Shown here piece after piece: positions 37,769 to 47,600 of a stretch of DNA of 64,000 bases. Each line of letters starts with the position of its first letter. Positions within the stretch are counted from its first letter, which is position 1. The stretch is from the NCBI GenBank assembly GCA_031430595.1, contig JANPBU010000047.1, positions 87,971-151,970 on the forward strand. Direction: 5' to 3'. The notes beneath the pieces are model-generated. The model did no database searches. It had not been told where the DNA came from and saw only the letters and a list, made by a program, of their open reading frames with translations. Source of the DNA: JANNBN01 sp031430595. Its GTDB lineage: Bacteria > Actinomycetota > Acidimicrobiia > Acidimicrobiales > JANYDT01. The position numbers and the translations under genes were made by a program.

Positions 37769-38848
37769 ATGATGACCGAATTGGGGGTTCACAACACGAG
37801 CACTATTGCTTGGCGGCCCATTCGATGGGCGCTCTCTTTGGCGTATCTGGCCGGCACCCTGGTCATAACGAACCGTCTTCAAGGTGATGGGTCTCGCTAC
37901 AATTCGGTTGGCGATGCACTCGGTCAGATTCCGACCGATAGAGAAATCATCATTGGTTGGCTGGTTGGCCTTATTGTCGTCAACCTCGTTGGTCGAACGT
38001 GGCGTCAACTCGGTGTCACGCTACTTTCATGGGCGCCGTTCATCGTTGCACTGTTTGCCTATGATTTTGCTCGAAGCGTCGGGTACCGAATTCACGGTGG
38101 TAGTAGTGCTCGACCGATGTCGGTGGTTCCTCAAATCCGAATTGATGAATGGTTCGGATTCGGCCGGCTACCAACAGCAATCCTGCAGGAACGGCTATAC
38201 GACGAAAACGTCATTCGTTGGTACGACGTGATGGTTTCGGCCGTGTATACCTCGCACTTTATGGTTCCGTACCTATTTGCCGGGTACGTATGGGCTCGCG
38301 GTCAGCGGTTGTGGCGATGGTATGCGGGCATGTTTGTTTCCATCAACTTTACGGCCTGCGCCCTTTTTGCCTTCGTGACCACTGCACCACCCTGGTACGC
38401 CTCAAACGAGAAATTGATTCCCCCGTTCGAGCGAGTAATCGCCGGAAGAGGCTGGTCTCGAATTGGTCTCAATCTGATGTCGCGAGTGATCGACAAGGGC
38501 CAAGACACCGTGAACCCGTATGCGGCGATCCCATCGCTACACAGTGCACAGTCGTTGCTCATCGTTGCGTGCCTGTGGCCCATGGTTTGGCGTTGGGTGC
38601 GCCCGTTCCTTTTGCTCTACCCGATTGCCATGACGTTCACATTGGTCTATGCCGGTGAACATTATTTTGTTGACGTACTGGCTGGCTGGGGCCTGGTGGC
38701 GTTGGCCCTCACCGGCGGATGGCTACTTCGTCGACGCTTTGGTTGGCAAAGCCCGTTTATTGCGCCGCGCTTTCTTTCGGCTGATCCTGAGCCTGAGCAG
38801 CTAACACGCGAACCAACGAATGAAAGCGTGATTGGCGTTCGAGCATGA
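37769..38848 (+). CDS. PAP2-family membrane phosphatase/inositol-phosphotransferase-like (AUR1 type)
   Basis: 359 aa, about six membrane spans. Catalytic motifs PSLHSAQSLL and GEHYFVDVLAGW match the second and third PAP2 motifs (His and His-x3-Asp); WFGFGRLPTAILQ and VPYLFAGYVW resemble AUR1/IPT1-like actinobacterial proteins. Acts at the outer membrane face on lipid phosphate or transfers a polyol-phosphate head group. Lies in opposite orientation inside the alr-tsaE block, and its 3' end overlaps the convergent hydrolase by 92 bp. Confidence 0.8.
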   Translation: MMTELGVHNTSTIAWRPIRWALSLAYLAGTLVITNRLQGDGSRYNSVGDALGQIPTDREIIIGWLVGLIVVNLVGRTWRQLGVTLLSWAPFIVALFAYDFARSVGYRIHGGSSARPMSVVPQIRIDEWFGFGRLPTAILQERLYDENVIRWYDVMVSAVYTSHFMVPYLFAGYVWARGQRLWRWYAGMFVSINFTACALFAFVTTAPPWYASNEKLIPPFERVIAGRGWSRIGLNLMSRVIDKGQDTVNPYAAIPSLHSAQSLLIVACLWPMVWRWVRPFLLLYPIAMTFTLVYAGEHYFVDVLAGWGLVALALTGGWLLRRRFGWQSPFIAPRFLSADPEPEQLTREPTNESVIGVRA

Positions 38849-39794
38849 TCATGTGACCGGCGCCCTCCATTTCGATAAGTTCGGAATCAGGAATCCGCGA
38901 AGCAATTTTTCTCGCCTGCCTGACCGGTGTCACCCGATCTGCCGTACCAACCACCACCATCGTTGGAACACTGATGGTGGACAGAACAGCGGTTGCATCG
39001 TGGGTGAGTAGCGGGATAACTGAAGCTGCCGTTGCATCAGGATCCATTTCAGCGACGATATGGCGGGCATGTTCAACCCAGACTGCTTGGGGTTTTTCGC
39101 CAAACGTCACCCTCACCATCGAGTATCCGAGGTCACCGGGGAGGGTCCACGACGCCCGACGAGCTATAAAGTTTCTGCTGCCGATCGCCTTAATCGCCCC
39201 ACGCAACGCCGATGGAATAGTCGAAACGGCCACGTCAGCACACGCAGTGGAAAGAAACATCAGCGCCGAAACCCGTTTTTCGAACACTGTTCGGTGATCA
39301 CCACAGAAACGCATCAATGCCATACCGCCCATCGAATGGCCAACAACGACCGCACCCTTAATGTCGAGTTGTTCGAGTACTTCAGCCAGGTCATCGGCCA
39401 AAATCTCGAGGCCGTAGCCGAGGTCTCCGGCAACAGAACGGCCGTGTCCGCGCCAGTCGATTGCTACCGTTCTCAGGTCGTCACCCAGCGCATCAAGAGC
39501 GTGATGCCAAACCCGTGTGGACAACGTCACCCCATGAAGTAGCACTATGGTTCCGGCATCGGCCGAACCCCGTTCAACAACATGAATGCTTGCACCGTCT
39601 CTTAGGGTGAGTTGGTGATGGATCGCATCGGATGGATCAGTGAGCGCAGCGGCAACTAACGCTGCTTGCTTACTGGTTCCAGTGCGACGACGATCGCGAA
39701 TTGCGACACCCTTCGCCGTTGCCAAGCCAGCCGTGGTTACAGCAGCCAAAACCGCACCGGCGATGCCAGCGTTTCGCCCCAAATGCTCAGCCAT
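38757..39794 (-). CDS. Alpha/beta hydrolase
   Basis: 345 aa. N-terminal hydrophobic stretch (AGIAGAVLAAVTTAGLATAKG) may be a membrane anchor. Hydrolase domain: VLLHGVTLSTRVWH, nucleophile in VVGHSMGGMALM, acid in VGTADRVTP, base in GAGHMIMLE. Typical of the alpha/beta hydrolase found between alr and tsaE in actinobacteria. Substrate unknown. Start overlaps the alr stop by 8 bp; C-terminal 30 residues read through the end of the PAP2 gene. Confidence 0.85.
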   Translation of the reverse strand: MAEHLGRNAGIAGAVLAAVTTAGLATAKGVAIRDRRRTGTSKQAALVAAALTDPSDAIHHQLTLRDGASIHVVERGSADAGTIVLLHGVTLSTRVWHHALDALGDDLRTVAIDWRGHGRSVAGDLGYGLEILADDLAEVLEQLDIKGAVVVGHSMGGMALMRFCGDHRTVFEKRVSALMFLSTACADVAVSTIPSALRGAIKAIGSRNFIARRASWTLPGDLGYSMVRVTFGEKPQAVWVEHARHIVAEMDPDATAASVIPLLTHDATAVLSTISVPTMVVVGTADRVTPVRQARKIASRIPDSELIEMEGAGHMIMLERQSRFHSLVRVLAAQAQDQPKESAAQ

Positions 39795-40992
39795 TGATGT
39801 ACACCCTCGGAACTCGATTACTCAGCGCGCAGCTGATTTCGTAGGAGATGGTGTCGAGCTTCGTTGCCATCTCCCAAATCGAGATTGTTTCTTCGCCCTG
39901 AGAACCGAGGAGTACCACTTCGTCGCCCACCGCAACTGCACTTAGTGGGTCGGCTTCCGGCCCACAATCAACCACGATTTGGTCCATAGTTACACGGCCG
40001 ATAATGGGTCGGCGCGCACCACCAATGAGTACCTGCCCGCCTACGGCTGACCAATTACGGAACAGCCCATCGGCGTACCCAATGGGTATGGTGGCCACCA
40101 CCGAATCGACCTCGACGCCTGCAGTGAGTCCGTAACTCACCCGTTCGCCAGCAGCCAATATTTTTACGTGGCTAACTGCACTCACGATGGCCAACACCGG
40201 GCGCAGCGGCACCCCGTGATCGCCGGCTGGGAGGCCACCATCGGGGTCTTGCCCGTAGATAGCAACGCCGCACCGAACCATGTCATACCTTGCACGTGGA
40301 TGCGCGATCGCAGCAGCTGAGTTTGCGGCATGCACAATTCCAGGGTCAACTCCAGCAGCCCGCATATTTTCTAAGCATGCATTGAATCGCGCAAGCTGTT
40401 GATTCGTCTCAGGTCGATCGACAGCATCGGCCACTGCCATGTGCGTGAATGTTCCGACATGCAATACGTTTGGCGCTGCAGCAATCCGTTTGGCTAGCGC
40501 CACAGCGTCGCTCGGTGCGCAACCGACGCGGTTCATACCCGTGTCGATTTTGAGGTGTACCGGCGTCACGACCCCGACCATGGCTGCCATCGCACTTTGC
40601 CCATCAATGGCGCGCTCGGAATAAACGGTCGCTGTCAAATTGTGAGTCGCTATGGCCGTTTCTGACCCCCTTGGTGCCTCAGAAAGCACGATGATCGGCA
40701 CGTCGATTCCACTGGCCCGAAGTTCGATACCCTCTTCAACGAGAGCGACGGCGAGGTGGGTGGCGCCACCTCGAATCGCAGCCTGCGCACACTGAACTGC
40801 ACCGTGACCGTACCCGTTGGCCTTGACCACAGCGCAGTACAACGCCGAGCCAACAGCTTTCTTAAGTGCACGTACGTTAGCTTCGATGGCTGAAAGGTCA
40901 ACAACGGCCTGCGTTGATCGATACTGTTCGGTAGGTGAGACAGACCCCGAAACCGACCCGGACATCGTGGTCACGCCATTGCCCACGGTCAC
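39787..40992 (-). CDS. alr: Alanine racemase
   Basis: 401 aa from GTG 40992, GTGA-coupled to the upstream nnr gene. PLP Lys57 in VVKANGYGHG, the HLKIDTGMNRVG strand, catalytic Tyr in RVSYGLTAG, RPIIGRVTMDQ and the C-terminal ISCALSNRVPRVY. Makes D-Ala for peptidoglycan. The first 27 residues are an extra tail. Confidence 0.95.
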   Translation of the reverse strand: MTVGNGVTTMSGSVSGSVSPTEQYRSTQAVVDLSAIEANVRALKKAVGSALYCAVVKANGYGHGAVQCAQAAIRGGATHLAVALVEEGIELRASGIDVPIIVLSEAPRGSETAIATHNLTATVYSERAIDGQSAMAAMVGVVTPVHLKIDTGMNRVGCAPSDAVALAKRIAAAPNVLHVGTFTHMAVADAVDRPETNQQLARFNACLENMRAAGVDPGIVHAANSAAAIAHPRARYDMVRCGVAIYGQDPDGGLPAGDHGVPLRPVLAIVSAVSHVKILAAGERVSYGLTAGVEVDSVVATIPIGYADGLFRNWSAVGGQVLIGGARRPIIGRVTMDQIVVDCGPEADPLSAVAVGDEVVLLGSQGEETISIWEMATKLDTISYEISCALSNRVPRVYING

Positions 40993-42563
40993 GATAGGGC
41001 CCGCACCCGTGACATCACCGACGCAACCAACTGCGGAAGGTCTGATGCAACTAAGCCATCACTGAGGCCCGACGCAGCGGCGGTTCCGTGCAGCCACGCA
41101 CCCACAGCTGCGGCCTTTTGTGTAGTCAAACCCTGAGCAAGTAAGGCGCCAATGACCCCAGCCAACACATCACCGGTTCCGGCCGTTGCGAGCCGTTGGT
41201 CGCCGGTCATCACCACATCGACCCATCCATCGGGACGGGCAACCAGCGTCGTTGGTCCTTTCAGCAACACCACTGCACCCGTCGCAGCGGCGAGGCGGCG
41301 TGCGTCACCGAATCGGTCGGCACTTACCGGGCTTCCGGTCAGTGACTGAAATTCACCATCGTGCGGGGTCAAGACCGTGCGACCAGGTTGGCGACCCGCA
41401 AGGCCTCGAACCGATGCGTCAAGGTCGGCGGTCTCAGCGGTACCGGTTGCCGCAACGGCACTCGGGCTCGCACCGATGCGACGGGCGGCGGCTTGAAGCA
41501 CAGCACGTTGACCGGGTAGCAAGTCGCCGGCGTTGTAAGAAATGTCTACCGTTGGTCGTTCACGATCAGAACTGAATGCCCGGCGCACCATCGATCGCGG
41601 GTCTTCTTCCATCGGCCCGGGGGCTAAGGCAATCAGCGCATCGGCGTCGACGACGATTGGTAGCTGACATCGATTCAGCAGTTGACGCACTGCGGCTCGG
41701 GTACCGCGTTCACGGCCCAATCCGGGCCCGACTACCACCGAGGTGCAACGCTCAGCAAGGGTAAGCGCCGTGCCAGACCACTGATCGGGCGGAAGCGCAA
41801 CCCCTACCGCTTCGGTACCACCAACCACTTCACCGGGCACCGCCAGACGAACCATCCCGGCCCCGGCCCTAAGTGCACCCTGCGAAACCAACAGCGGGGC
41901 ACCGGTCATTCCGGGTGAGCCGGCGATGACGAGCACCGCCGCGTTCCATTTATGCGAATCACGCAGTCGATGCGGCAACAGGGCAGCCACGTCGCTTTGT
42001 TCGACCACCCCTGCTCTAACGTGTACGCCAAGGTCAAGACCAATGTCGGCGACAACGATACGACCGGCGCTCGCGGGGCCTTCACCTAGCACCAAACCTG
42101 GCTTCAACGCAGCGAACGTGACCGTCGTATGCGCGCGTACCGGAATACTTTCCGGATTCACTTCACCGGTCAACGGGTCAACCCCAGACGGAATGTCGAC
42201 GGCAAGAACCAATGCACCCATAGGGTCAGGGGCGACATAGGGCCCCTTCAACGATGTTCCGTAGGCGCCGTCGATGACGAGATCACTGAGCGGCAATCGA
42301 ACGGGAGGGGGATTCGTTCGGCTCACATCGATGACGGTTACTCGAACGTTGCGGGCGACGAGAAGTTCGGCTGCTGCTTTGGCGTCAGCCCCATTAGAGC
42401 CTGGTCCGGCAACCACAACAACCCGACGCCCGTAGGTGCCGCCAAGCATTTCGAGTGCTTGGCGGGCAACGGCGTGGCCAGCACGGGCGATCAGCACCTC
42501 TTTTGAAACCGGGGCCGATGCATCAACGATGGCCATTTCCGCCGGGGTAACTATGGGAATCAC
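40989..42563 (-). CDS. nnr: Bifunctional NAD(P)H-hydrate epimerase/dehydratase
   Basis: 524 aa. N-terminal YjeF_N epimerase: VVAGPGSNGADAKAAAELL near 51-68 (family has GNNGGD, here GSNGAD) and AVDIPSGVDPLTGEV. C-terminal dehydratase: VIAGSPGMTGAPLL, VVDADAL 304-310, TVLTPHDGEF and the ATP/NADHX motif ATAGTGDVLAGVIGALLAQG. Repairs hydrated NADH/NADPH. Unusual: about 80 residues (314-393) between VVDADAL and TVLTPHDGE where the family needs few. Overlaps acpS and alr by 4 bp each. Confidence 0.9.
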   Translation of the reverse strand: MIPIVTPAEMAIVDASAPVSKEVLIARAGHAVARQALEMLGGTYGRRVVVVAGPGSNGADAKAAAELLVARNVRVTVIDVSRTNPPPVRLPLSDLVIDGAYGTSLKGPYVAPDPMGALVLAVDIPSGVDPLTGEVNPESIPVRAHTTVTFAALKPGLVLGEGPASAGRIVVADIGLDLGVHVRAGVVEQSDVAALLPHRLRDSHKWNAAVLVIAGSPGMTGAPLLVSQGALRAGAGMVRLAVPGEVVGGTEAVGVALPPDQWSGTALTLAERCTSVVVGPGLGRERGTRAAVRQLLNRCQLPIVVDADALIALAPGPMEEDPRSMVRRAFSSDRERPTVDISYNAGDLLPGQRAVLQAAARRIGASPSAVAATGTAETADLDASVRGLAGRQPGRTVLTPHDGEFQSLTGSPVSADRFGDARRLAAATGAVVLLKGPTTLVARPDGWVDVVMTGDQRLATAGTGDVLAGVIGALLAQGLTTQKAAAVGAWLHGTAAASGLSDGLVASDLPQLVASVMSRVRALS

Positions 42564-42952
42564 GACTGCACGCTTTCTACGGATCGTTCGGCGATCACCA
42601 TGGCGATGGCAGTACTTTCAGTGTGCGAAAGCGTGAGGTGCCAGGTAGTGATGCCAGCTTCGGTAGCGAGTTCGGCGGCCCGGCCCGTCAACTTCAGCGA
42701 AGGTTGTCCTGATTCGGCCAGCACTGTTTCAACGTCGTGAAAACCGAATGCTCCAAGACCCAACCCCATTGACTTCATGACCGCTTCTTTTGCGGCGAAT
42801 CGGGCCGAGAAACGTTCCGTCGGGTCGCGACGCTTGTCGGCGTCAGCACATTCGCCCGGGGTAAACACTCGGGCTCGAAACGTAGGTGTGCGTTCCAACA
42901 CCTCTCGCATTCGGGGCACGTCAACGACGTCAACCCCGATGCCAACGATCAT
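42560..42952 (-). CDS. acpS: Holo-[acyl-carrier-protein] synthase
   Basis: 130 aa. GIGVDVVDVPR with metal-binding D8 and RFAAKEAVMKSMG with E56; HLTLSHTESTAIAMVIA end. Attaches 4'-phosphopantetheine to ACP. Its ATG overlaps the previous stop as TGATG and its end overlaps nnr by 4 bp. Confidence 0.95.
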   Translation of the reverse strand: MIVGIGVDVVDVPRMREVLERTPTFRARVFTPGECADADKRRDPTERFSARFAAKEAVMKSMGLGLGAFGFHDVETVLAESGQPSLKLTGRAAELATEAGITTWHLTLSHTESTAIAMVIAERSVESVQS

Positions 42953-43335
42953 CAGCTTTTCTTGGCGGCCCAGCGTTCGCGAGCTACCCGTGACCGCTCA
43001 ACGAGATGCCCCGGAATTCCGTTGACGCTTTCCATCACTGAACTACCTTCGACCACAGCCGCCCCAGCGTCAACCGTGGCACCAGTCGGTGACACAGCCA
43101 CTTCGACATCCGTGCTCGGGTTGAGCGACAATTCCCATTCGGCTGCGGTTGCGAGCTTCGAACGGTCGATGGTGCCAAGGCGTTCACCGTTTTCAAACCG
43201 AACCCAGTAACGGGGCCAGGTAAGGCCCTGGGTGTGGATCACCGTACCTTTTGTGCCCACCGGAATGCGGCGAAGCGCGCTGACCGCAATAACCTTATCG
43301 CCGGTTTTAAATTCGGAAAGAACTGTCGTAGCCAT
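42952..43335 (-). CDS. Small KOW/SH3-like protein upstream of acpS
   Basis: 127 aa. N-terminal half looks like a small beta-barrel: FKTGDKVIAVSALRRIPVGTKGTVIH then WPRYWVRFENGERLGTI; the rest is Ala/Val-rich and ends RERWAAKKS. No named family. TGATG coupling to acpS suggests a real co-translated gene. Confidence 0.7.
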   Translation of the reverse strand: MATTVLSEFKTGDKVIAVSALRRIPVGTKGTVIHTQGLTWPRYWVRFENGERLGTIDRSKLATAAEWELSLNPSTDVEVAVSPTGATVDAGAAVVEGSSVMESVNGIPGHLVERSRVARERWAAKKS

Positions 43336-43396
43336 GCAGTTGCCAGGTTAGTCGGCCTTTGGTTATCGGCCGTATCCGACATCTTTGGGGCGATCC

Positions 43397-43438
43397 ATCC
43401 GTCACTTAGGCTGGCAAAACCCTCCCTAAGTGACGGAT
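43397..43438. repeat. 42-bp palindromic repeat, copy c
   Basis: Perfect 14-bp arms ATCCGTCACTTAGG / CCTAAGTGACGGAT around loop CTGGCAAAACCCTC. The TAA and the last codons of the gene at 43406-44635 are inside. With copy d it shares a longer stretch (43393-43442) with one mismatch. Confidence 0.92.
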
Positions 43439-44635
43439 CAACTCGAGAGGCTCTACCGTAGAAACCCTTGGCATGAGCCGCACAAAGTGTTCGTTCTGAC
43501 AGATCTCAAGAATAACGCCTATCGGACGGTTTACCGGAATTACATCTGCCAGCCTTGGGCCTTCCCGGTTTATGCCCTCGGCAACGATCTCGTCATCGAT
43601 GTAGAACTCGTCGTATGCAATCAGGTACGGAGTATGTGAGTTCACGTACACCCGAGTCCAGATACACGGGAGTTCAACCCGTGCAGGAAGCTCCCAGGTC
43701 AATGGGTCGAAATCGACCGGCTCTTTAACGGCCGGATGATCGAAAATCTGAAAGAGGCTTCCAGAACGAAAGGGTGACCCCGTGCCGTCCAAGTCGAGAA
43801 AATCACTCTCGGCTAAGCCTCCGGTGGTGTATAAATATACCTTTCCACCCACATAGGCAATCGTGACTGCCATCACCACGCCGTGCCTTTGCGCAAAGCC
43901 AACGGCTTCATTCCCTGAGGCTGATTCAATCAGCGAGACCAACCAATCATTGATCGTCGCATGGACCCAACCGGCACTGGCGTCCGGTTGAACGAGGTTG
44001 TCAAGGATTGGAACATCTACCGGATCACCACTGCCATCCCACGGCCCCTCAAAGACCAGCGTCCCGTCTGTGTCATAGACCCGAACCAAATCTGGAAACG
44101 GAGACTCCACTGTCACAAACGAACTGAACCACTCCGAGTCGGTTGTCAACAAGTTGCCTTGCGGGGTGCGTGACTCAATCACACGAAAAAACCCCGTTTC
44201 ATGCCATCGGCATTCGAGAATATCTAGCCGGATTGGGTCCTCACCGGACCAAGGGTTTCCCACAACGACAAACGAGTCATGCTCCGTAATAGCGGCGCCC
44301 AAACCTCGGCAAGAGATCTTGACGCTTTTGGAGACACCGGGAATCGGGACGACTAATAGATTCTCCCGCAAAAGCATTGGGGTCTCTGCCCGGATGGCAA
44401 CTCCAAGGCAACCACCTTCTAGTACGTCTTGGATACCGCCAAGACAGGCGAATCTGTCAATGGCGACCCGATCATCCGGCAACAAAAACCAGTGTCCGTT
44501 TCGGTTTCCGCCTCGGCGATGCGCCCAAACACATTCCTCGCTTCCCTCGAAGGAAATGCAAAGTTCATCAAGCAGGCCCTCACTTCGAACTAAGCAAGAA
44601 ACACCGTTATCGAGCGAGATCAAAAACTGACGCAT
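43406..44635 (-). CDS. Unknown protein, partner of the giant exported protein
   Basis: 409 aa from ATG 44635, one base after the TGA of the preceding frame (TGAAATG); ATG 44680 would overlap it by 44 bp. No signal peptide or membrane span; rich in acidic residues and beta strands, with several W/F-containing short segments. Not recognised. Tight coupling to a surface-protein gene resembles toxin/immunity or chaperone pairs, but nothing in the sequence proves such a role. The last residues LIRHLGRVLPA are encoded by the repeat. Confidence 0.7.
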   Translation of the reverse strand: MRQFLISLDNGVSCLVRSEGLLDELCISFEGSEECVWAHRRGGNRNGHWFLLPDDRVAIDRFACLGGIQDVLEGGCLGVAIRAETPMLLRENLLVVPIPGVSKSVKISCRGLGAAITEHDSFVVVGNPWSGEDPIRLDILECRWHETGFFRVIESRTPQGNLLTTDSEWFSSFVTVESPFPDLVRVYDTDGTLVFEGPWDGSGDPVDVPILDNLVQPDASAGWVHATINDWLVSLIESASGNEAVGFAQRHGVVMAVTIAYVGGKVYLYTTGGLAESDFLDLDGTGSPFRSGSLFQIFDHPAVKEPVDFDPLTWELPARVELPCIWTRVYVNSHTPYLIAYDEFYIDDEIVAEGINREGPRLADVIPVNRPIGVILEICQNEHFVRLMPRVSTVEPLELIRHLGRVLPA

Positions 44636-44636
44636 T

Positions 44637-47600
44637 TCAAGGGCCACAAGGGAGTGTGTACGTCTGCGAAGTGAGTCCAATGCTCGTCAACGCCCCTGCG
44701 TAATTCTGAGAGTTTGATCGCCCGTTGTAAAAGAAAACTCGATTTTGCTCTCGGAACTCGCAACTCACGATATTCACCCAACGCTTTTCTTGAAGGCTCT
44801 CGTTCGGAACTACCAAGGAAATCTCCAGTCGAAAATGCATACCTGGGGTCGAATCTTGCCGAAAGACCGGGGTTAGATCCCAAACCTGCGTGTTAGTCGT
44901 CGGAAAGTGGGTTCTGTATTTGACATCTTGAGCTGAGGCTCCATTTCGACGCACCACCACCATGTCTATTTTTTCCAATGCACCGGTCTTATTCGAGGTT
45001 CTGACATAAACCGAGTTGAATCCGCACCCACTGGTATTCGCAAAAAACTCAATTTCAATGCCCCCACTCACTCCATTGACGACTCGAGTGAACCCTTCTC
45101 TAAACCGAAACGATGGCCAAAACCCAGGAGATTGCTGGTTTGGAGCGCCCGGGACCGTGCTTGGATTGATAACTTTTGTTGCGCCATTACAGGGACCAGT
45201 GATGGTTTTGTTTTTCTTTTTCGCATCAAACCAACGCTGAGTCGTGGTGAGGGGGATGCGCAGGAAACAAACTGCACGGTTGAGCCCGCCGAACCCGGCT
45301 CTGCACAAAAATTTGGTGGATTCCCACCCGTATCCCCCAACCGTAACGGGAAGGACAAGTTATCTTGTCCGGGTGAGTCAAAAATCAAAGCGTTGTCCGT
45401 AAAGCGCCCCGACGCCGAATAACAATCGAGGATGCCCAATCGAAAACCTTGAACTCGGCCTACGCATTTCGACCGATCCCCCTCTCTTTGAAGTAGCCAC
45501 CCAATGATTACGGGATCTGCAGAGTTGACGTCACCCCCGACGGGAGTAGGAACGACGATTTCACAAGACTCAGTATCTGCTGCGGCCCCAGATCGCATAA
45601 CTGCGAGGCCGCTTTCGATTGCGATGCACAAATCGCTATCAACGGCCCACTGAAGAGGGGTGGGCTCACCATTGAAGTAGTGGGCCCCGTCCGGTGCTGG
45701 TGGTTGCGTTGGTCCACCGCCACCACCACCTGGGTTGATGGGTTGTTGGCCACCGCACCCTCCCTGGTCCCAGGTTTGCGGGTCGTCGGCCATAGTGATC
45801 GTGAGATCATCCACAAACACCGCAGCACCAGGGGTTTGCGAACCAACATACGCAGACACCGTCGAATTCTGTGTCGACGTTTCACACATACTCAACGTGA
45901 CTGTTTGCCACCCATTCGCGTTCAACGTGGTGTTCACCTGCCGTTGAGCAAACAGAGCACCCTGCCAAGGCGGGCCCTGCTGATCAATAATAAACTGCGA
46001 CACCACCCCAGACTGCGCCGACTTAAGCTTCGCAGTCACCGTCATTTTGCGCATACCCGAACCATTCGTCCGATACACAGCACGTTGACACGCATACGAC
46101 GTACCGTTCTGAGCAACGACCTTCCCGTACCGTTTCCCCGTCGCCGCGAACGTAGGCCCGTACTCAGCAGTAATCGCAACCGTGGTCGGGTTCACACACG
46201 ACCCCCACTGATACCCACCCGACTCAAACCCCGCATTCACAAACATATTCGCCGTCGCAGGCTGAATCGGCTCGAACGGCTCTTCGTTGTACACAATTGA
46301 TACCCACCCACCAGCAAGCGAACAACGATGCCCGGTACCATCCAAATCCATACGCAACCCAAAATTCGTCGCCGGGTTATCAATCCAGCCCTTCACCCAA
46401 TCCGTGACATCCACATCAAACGGAACAAGCTGATAGTTGTTATTCGCCAACTTCGGTGCAGCGTTCTCAACCGCAGGCTGCGTATTCCAGGTCGTAACCG
46501 CAGCATTCAAATCAGGATTACGCCGCGTAATACGCGCCGAGTCAATAGCGATCGTCGTACCAGGCCCCGAATGGTGGACGGACAACCTCGCCCATTTCGC
46601 CCACACCGGAACCGTTGTCACACCACCAACAGTCCGGAACGGTAACGCTGCACTCGTGGCACCGACATCGACATTGAAACCCATCACGTTGTCCGTGAAC
46701 TGATCCCAACCAGCCGCCGGAACTGACCCGTAGAACTCCACCCGAACCACCGACGTACCCCCGCCCGGAGAATGAAGTTCGGCAGAAGCAGTAAGTTCCT
46801 CCCCGGCCACAACCGCGACAGGCGTCGAGGCCATTGCGTTCCAACCACCATTGGAATTTATCCAACCGAACGAATTGTCAAACCCAAAATTTCCAGCGCC
46901 CGTACGAAGCGACCAACCGCCGCCACCAGCCGAGAAACTAGCGTTCGCAACCAAACTATTTGCGTCACGCAAGACCTTCACATTGTCCACATCTAGCGCC
47001 GGGCCATTGTGATGAATCGTGACCCGACCCCACTTCACAGCAGGCGGCACCGTCACCGTCCCCGCCTGGGTTCCATTCGAATTCGACCAAAGCGGATCGT
47101 TGAAGGCCGACAGCACACCATCTGTCATCTGACCCCACCCACTCGCCGGCACACCCGAGTAATACTCAACCCGCACAATACCCCAGAAGCCGCCGTTCGC
47201 GTGCCGCAAATCAGCCTGCACAAACAACGCTTCTCCCGGTGTCACCGCAAACGGTTCCGACCCAATCGCCATCCACCCGTGACCGAACCCGGAAGGAACA
47301 AGTCGCATCCCGTACTCACCCGCACCGAGCACCGACCCCGTGTTTCTCGTCGCTGACCCATACCCAACCCGCGACACCCAACCCGCTGCCCCCGACGGCG
47401 TCGAACCCGACTGCTCAAACCCACCGTTCAAAATAGCGTTGCCCACAAACTGACCGGCCCCAGAAACAACCTTCGAAAACCTGATTTGTTGCCCATAACC
47501 CGGCTCGCAATACTGCAACCGCGAATGCAACACCGCCTGATTCACCGCCGCAGCCGACCCCGCATACTGCGACACATCAAGACGTTCAAACGTCCGAACC

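Noticed and set aside
44637..45308. Independent 223-aa gene
   Set aside because: Its beginning is out of frame with itself as a start (MCRAGFGG is a shadow); the TQRWFDAK onward part continues the lectin-like end of the giant protein after a one-base slip.
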